A stretch of DNA of 6,671 bases, taken from Planctomycetales bacterium (GTDB lineage: Bacteria; 4484-113; JAFGCY01). The DNA lies in contig JAHEFU010000161.1 in NCBI GenBank assembly GCA_024645305.1, positions 1 through 6,671 of the forward strand. The letters run 5' to 3'. Both the position numbers and the translations under genes were made by a program. The first letter of the stretch is position 1; every line of letters begins with the position of its first letter. The notes below the pieces were generated by a model. It ran no database searches. It was not told the origin of the DNA and saw only the letters and a list, made by a program, of their open reading frames with translations. Positions 5,199 to 6,671 of the stretch are shown here, piece after piece.

Positions 5199-5750
5199 AT
5201 GCGTTGGTACGTTCTCCACGCTCTAAGTGGACATGAGGAAAAAGTCGCCCACACGCTCAGGCACATGCTTGAGCAGGGCAAGTTCGACAGTGATGTCGAG
5301 GAAATCCTCGTGCCCTTCGAGCTGAGGGTGGAGAGCTTCAAGGGCAAGAAGAAGAATGTGGAACGGAAGATGTATCCCGGGTACGTCCTCATCAAGATGA
5401 ACCTGACGAACCAGCTGAGACACGAGTTGAAGCAGGTCCAGGGAGTGATCGGATTCATCGGTTCCGCGGATGCGCCGCAGCCGCTGACAGAGGTAGAGAT
5501 CAGGCAGATCTTCGCCCGCATGGAGCAGGAAGAGCCTGAAGTGGAGCTGGAGTACAAGGTCGGAGATACAGTCAAGGTAATCAGTGGACCGTTCGCTGAG
5601 GCAATCGGCAAGGTCCGCGAGATTGAGCTGGAGCGCCGCAAGGTGAAGATCATGGTATCGGTCTTCGGGCGTGACACACAGGTCGAACTCGATTTCGAGC
5701 AGGTCGAGGAATTCGAGCCGGATGACACTGCTCAGAACAGCGCGCTTTAG
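5199..5750 (+). CDS. nusG: Transcription termination/antitermination factor NusG
   Basis: NusG binds RNA polymerase, modulates pausing and Rho termination, and can link transcription to ribosomal protein S10. The 183 residues are normal for the family. The NGN domain spans about 1-110 (W3-Y-V-L-H-A start, Y59-P-G-Y-V-L-I-K-M signature, G82-V-I-G-F-I-G). The KOW domain spans about 119-172, with V121-G-D-T-V-K-V-I-S-G-P-F and a final strand ending V-E-L-D-F. AGGGG lies about 10 nt upstream of the ATG. It is followed 21 nt later by rplK. Confidence 0.98.
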   Translation: MRWYVLHALSGHEEKVAHTLRHMLEQGKFDSDVEEILVPFELRVESFKGKKKNVERKMYPGYVLIKMNLTNQLRHELKQVQGVIGFIGSADAPQPLTEVEIRQIFARMEQEEPEVELEYKVGDTVKVISGPFAEAIGKVREIELERRKVKIMVSVFGRDTQVELDFEQVEEFEPDDTAQNSAL

Positions 5751-5771
5751 GCGCTGCACAGGAACTGAAAT

Positions 5772-6302
5772 ATGGCAAAGCAGATCAAGGCATATGTAAA
5801 GGTACAGGTTGAGGGTGGCCAGGCCAAACCCTCTCCCCCGCTCGGGCCGGCCCTCGGCCAGCATGGCGTGCAGATCATGGATTTCTGCCGCGCCTTCAAT
5901 GACCAGACCAAGGACCAGATGGGCGAGATCCTCCCGACCGTGATCACGATCTACGAGGACCGCACATTTGACTTCGTGGTCAAGAGCCCGCCTGCATCCA
6001 TTCTGCTTATGCGTGCCGCCGGCATGACGCAGGGCAGCAGCATCCCGAACAAGCTGAAGGTCGCCACGGTGACCTGGGAGCAGTGCCGGGAGATTGCCGA
6101 GAAGAAAGACAAGGATCTCAATGCGCTGGACACTGAGGCCGGTGCCCACATCATCGCCGGCACTGCCCGCAGCATGGGATACATCGTGCTGGAGCATCCG
6201 GACGGGCGTGATGACAAGTTTGCTGTTATCAGCAAGAACGAATTCACAAAGATGAAAAACGATGCCGCAGCCAAGCCGGAAGTTGGCGTCGCAAAGAAAT
6301 AA
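5772..6302 (+). CDS. rplK: 50S ribosomal protein L11 with C-terminal extension
   Basis: L11 binds the GTPase-associated region of 23S rRNA with the L10/L7-L12 stalk. The N-terminal domain shows the Gly/Pro-rich signature A18-K-P-S-P-P-L-G-P-A-L-G-Q-H-G-V; the C-terminal RNA-binding domain has K71-S-P-P-A and the I128-A-G-T-A-R-S-M-G136 signature. Most L11 proteins end a few residues after that signature at about 140 residues; this one continues to 176. The extra part (about 140-176) starts with charged residues (E-H-P-D-G-R-D-D-K) and ends in an Ala/Lys-rich tail. Codon use and the following gene give no sign of a frameshift, since L1 starts normally afterwards. AGGA lies 8 nt before the ATG. 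Confidence 0.98.
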   Translation: MAKQIKAYVKVQVEGGQAKPSPPLGPALGQHGVQIMDFCRAFNDQTKDQMGEILPTVITIYEDRTFDFVVKSPPASILLMRAAGMTQGSSIPNKLKVATVTWEQCREIAEKKDKDLNALDTEAGAHIIAGTARSMGYIVLEHPDGRDDKFAVISKNEFTKMKNDAAAKPEVGVAKK

Positions 6303-6332
6303 ATTTACTGCCCAAACCAATTGCAGTAAATT
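6302..6332 (+). promoter_or_regulatory. 10-bp inverted repeat between rplK and rplA
   Basis: Perfect arms AATTTACTGC (6302-6311) and GCAGTAAATT (6323-6332) around an 11-nt loop, starting on the last base of the rplK stop codon. A short T run (CTTTTT) follows a few bases later. It may be a partial terminator, an RNA-processing stem, or a translational control element; the AAGGA ribosome site of rplA lies outside it. Confidence 0.5.
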
Positions 6333-6356
6333 CAGCTTTTTACAAGGAAGACAATC

Positions 6357-6671
6357 ATGAGTGGTCGCAAGTACCTTGAAAAGCAGCAGGACTTCGGGGA
6401 CCGTAACGTCCCGAAGCCGGCCGTTGAGGGGTTGGCGCTTATCAAGAAGCATGCCAAGGACTGGGAAAGTGTCGATATCGACATTCGCCTCGGGATCAAC
6501 ACCCGCAAGGCTGACCAGAACATCCGCGGTACAACCATCCTCCCCAGTGGCACTGGAAAAACTCCGACGGTCGTGGTCCTCTGCAAGGCGGACAAGGCTG
6601 AGGAGGCAACAGAGGCGGGTGCTGATCATGTCGGCCTCGAGGAACTGATAGAGAAGATCAGCGGTGGCTGG
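6357..6671 (+). CDS. rplA: 50S ribosomal protein L1, N-terminal part (cut by window edge)
   Basis: L1 forms the mobile L1 stalk near the ribosomal E site and, in several bacteria, represses its own operon by binding the mRNA. The first 105 residues are present: M-S-G-R-K-Y start, the P-K-P-A-V-E-G-L-A-L-I-K-K helix, V39-D-I-D-I-R-L-G-I-N and the conserved R57-G-T-T-I-L-P-S-G-T-G-K-T turn, then V-V-V-L-C. The remainder, roughly half of the protein, lies beyond the window. AAGGA stands about 10 nt before the ATG. It is 54 nt after rplK, and the gap holds a perfect inverted repeat. Confidence 0.97.
   Translation, partial: MSGRKYLEKQQDFGDRNVPKPAVEGLALIKKHAKDWESVDIDIRLGINTRKADQNIRGTTILPSGTGKTPTVVVLCKADKAEEATEAGADHVGLEELIEKISGGW

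Noticed and set aside
5223..6629. 468-codon open frame on the minus strand across nusG, rplK and rplA
   Set aside because: It is fully antisense to three certain genes; such long shadow frames arise from the codon bias of the real genes, and its protein shows no domain.

Overview
The window is a piece of bacterial chromosome, base composition a little above half G+C by eye, from a diderm (Gram-negative-type) organism. The evidence for two membranes is two lipoprotein signal peptides and one exported protease. EF-Tu, NusG, SecE, L11, L1 and L33 are all clearly bacterial, but I could not fix the phylum by reading alone.

Positions 1-2596 carry four genes on the minus strand. In transcription order they are two small lipoproteins whose genes overlap (2387-2596, then 1897-2451), a HAD-fold protein whose catalytic residues are replaced in every motif (944-1747), and an exported protein with two aspartic-protease motifs, a D-S-G and a D-T-G, that runs off the left edge (1-907). 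A good sigma-70-type promoter and a 19-bp hairpin lie between the second lipoprotein and the HAD gene. The HAD and protease genes therefore look like a two-gene unit, separated by 36 nt and probably starting with its own promoter.

Positions 2608-2754 are a divergent intergenic region with one promoter facing each way. From 2755 everything is on the plus strand: tRNA-Thr(TGT), tRNA-Tyr(GTA), tRNA-Gly(TCC), tRNA-Thr(GGT), tuf (EF-Tu), rpmG (L33), tRNA-Trp(CCA), secE, nusG, rplK (L11) and the first 105 codons of rplA (L1). The four tRNAs with these anticodons in this order before tuf match the thrU-tyrU-glyT-thrT-tufB cluster of E. coli, followed by the widespread secE-nusG-rplK-rplA block. The plus-strand half is therefore core translation and transcription machinery: an elongation factor with tRNAs, ribosomal proteins, a transcription elongation factor and a translocon subunit.

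The plus half is mostly ordinary. Its unusual details are separate promoter-like sites before individual tRNA segments, mixed presence of encoded CCA ends, a C-terminal extension on L11, and a perfect 10-bp inverted repeat between rplK and rplA. The less described part is the minus-strand half, especially the catalytically dead HAD protein paired with a two-lobed aspartic protease. I see no mobile element, CRISPR array or phage gene.
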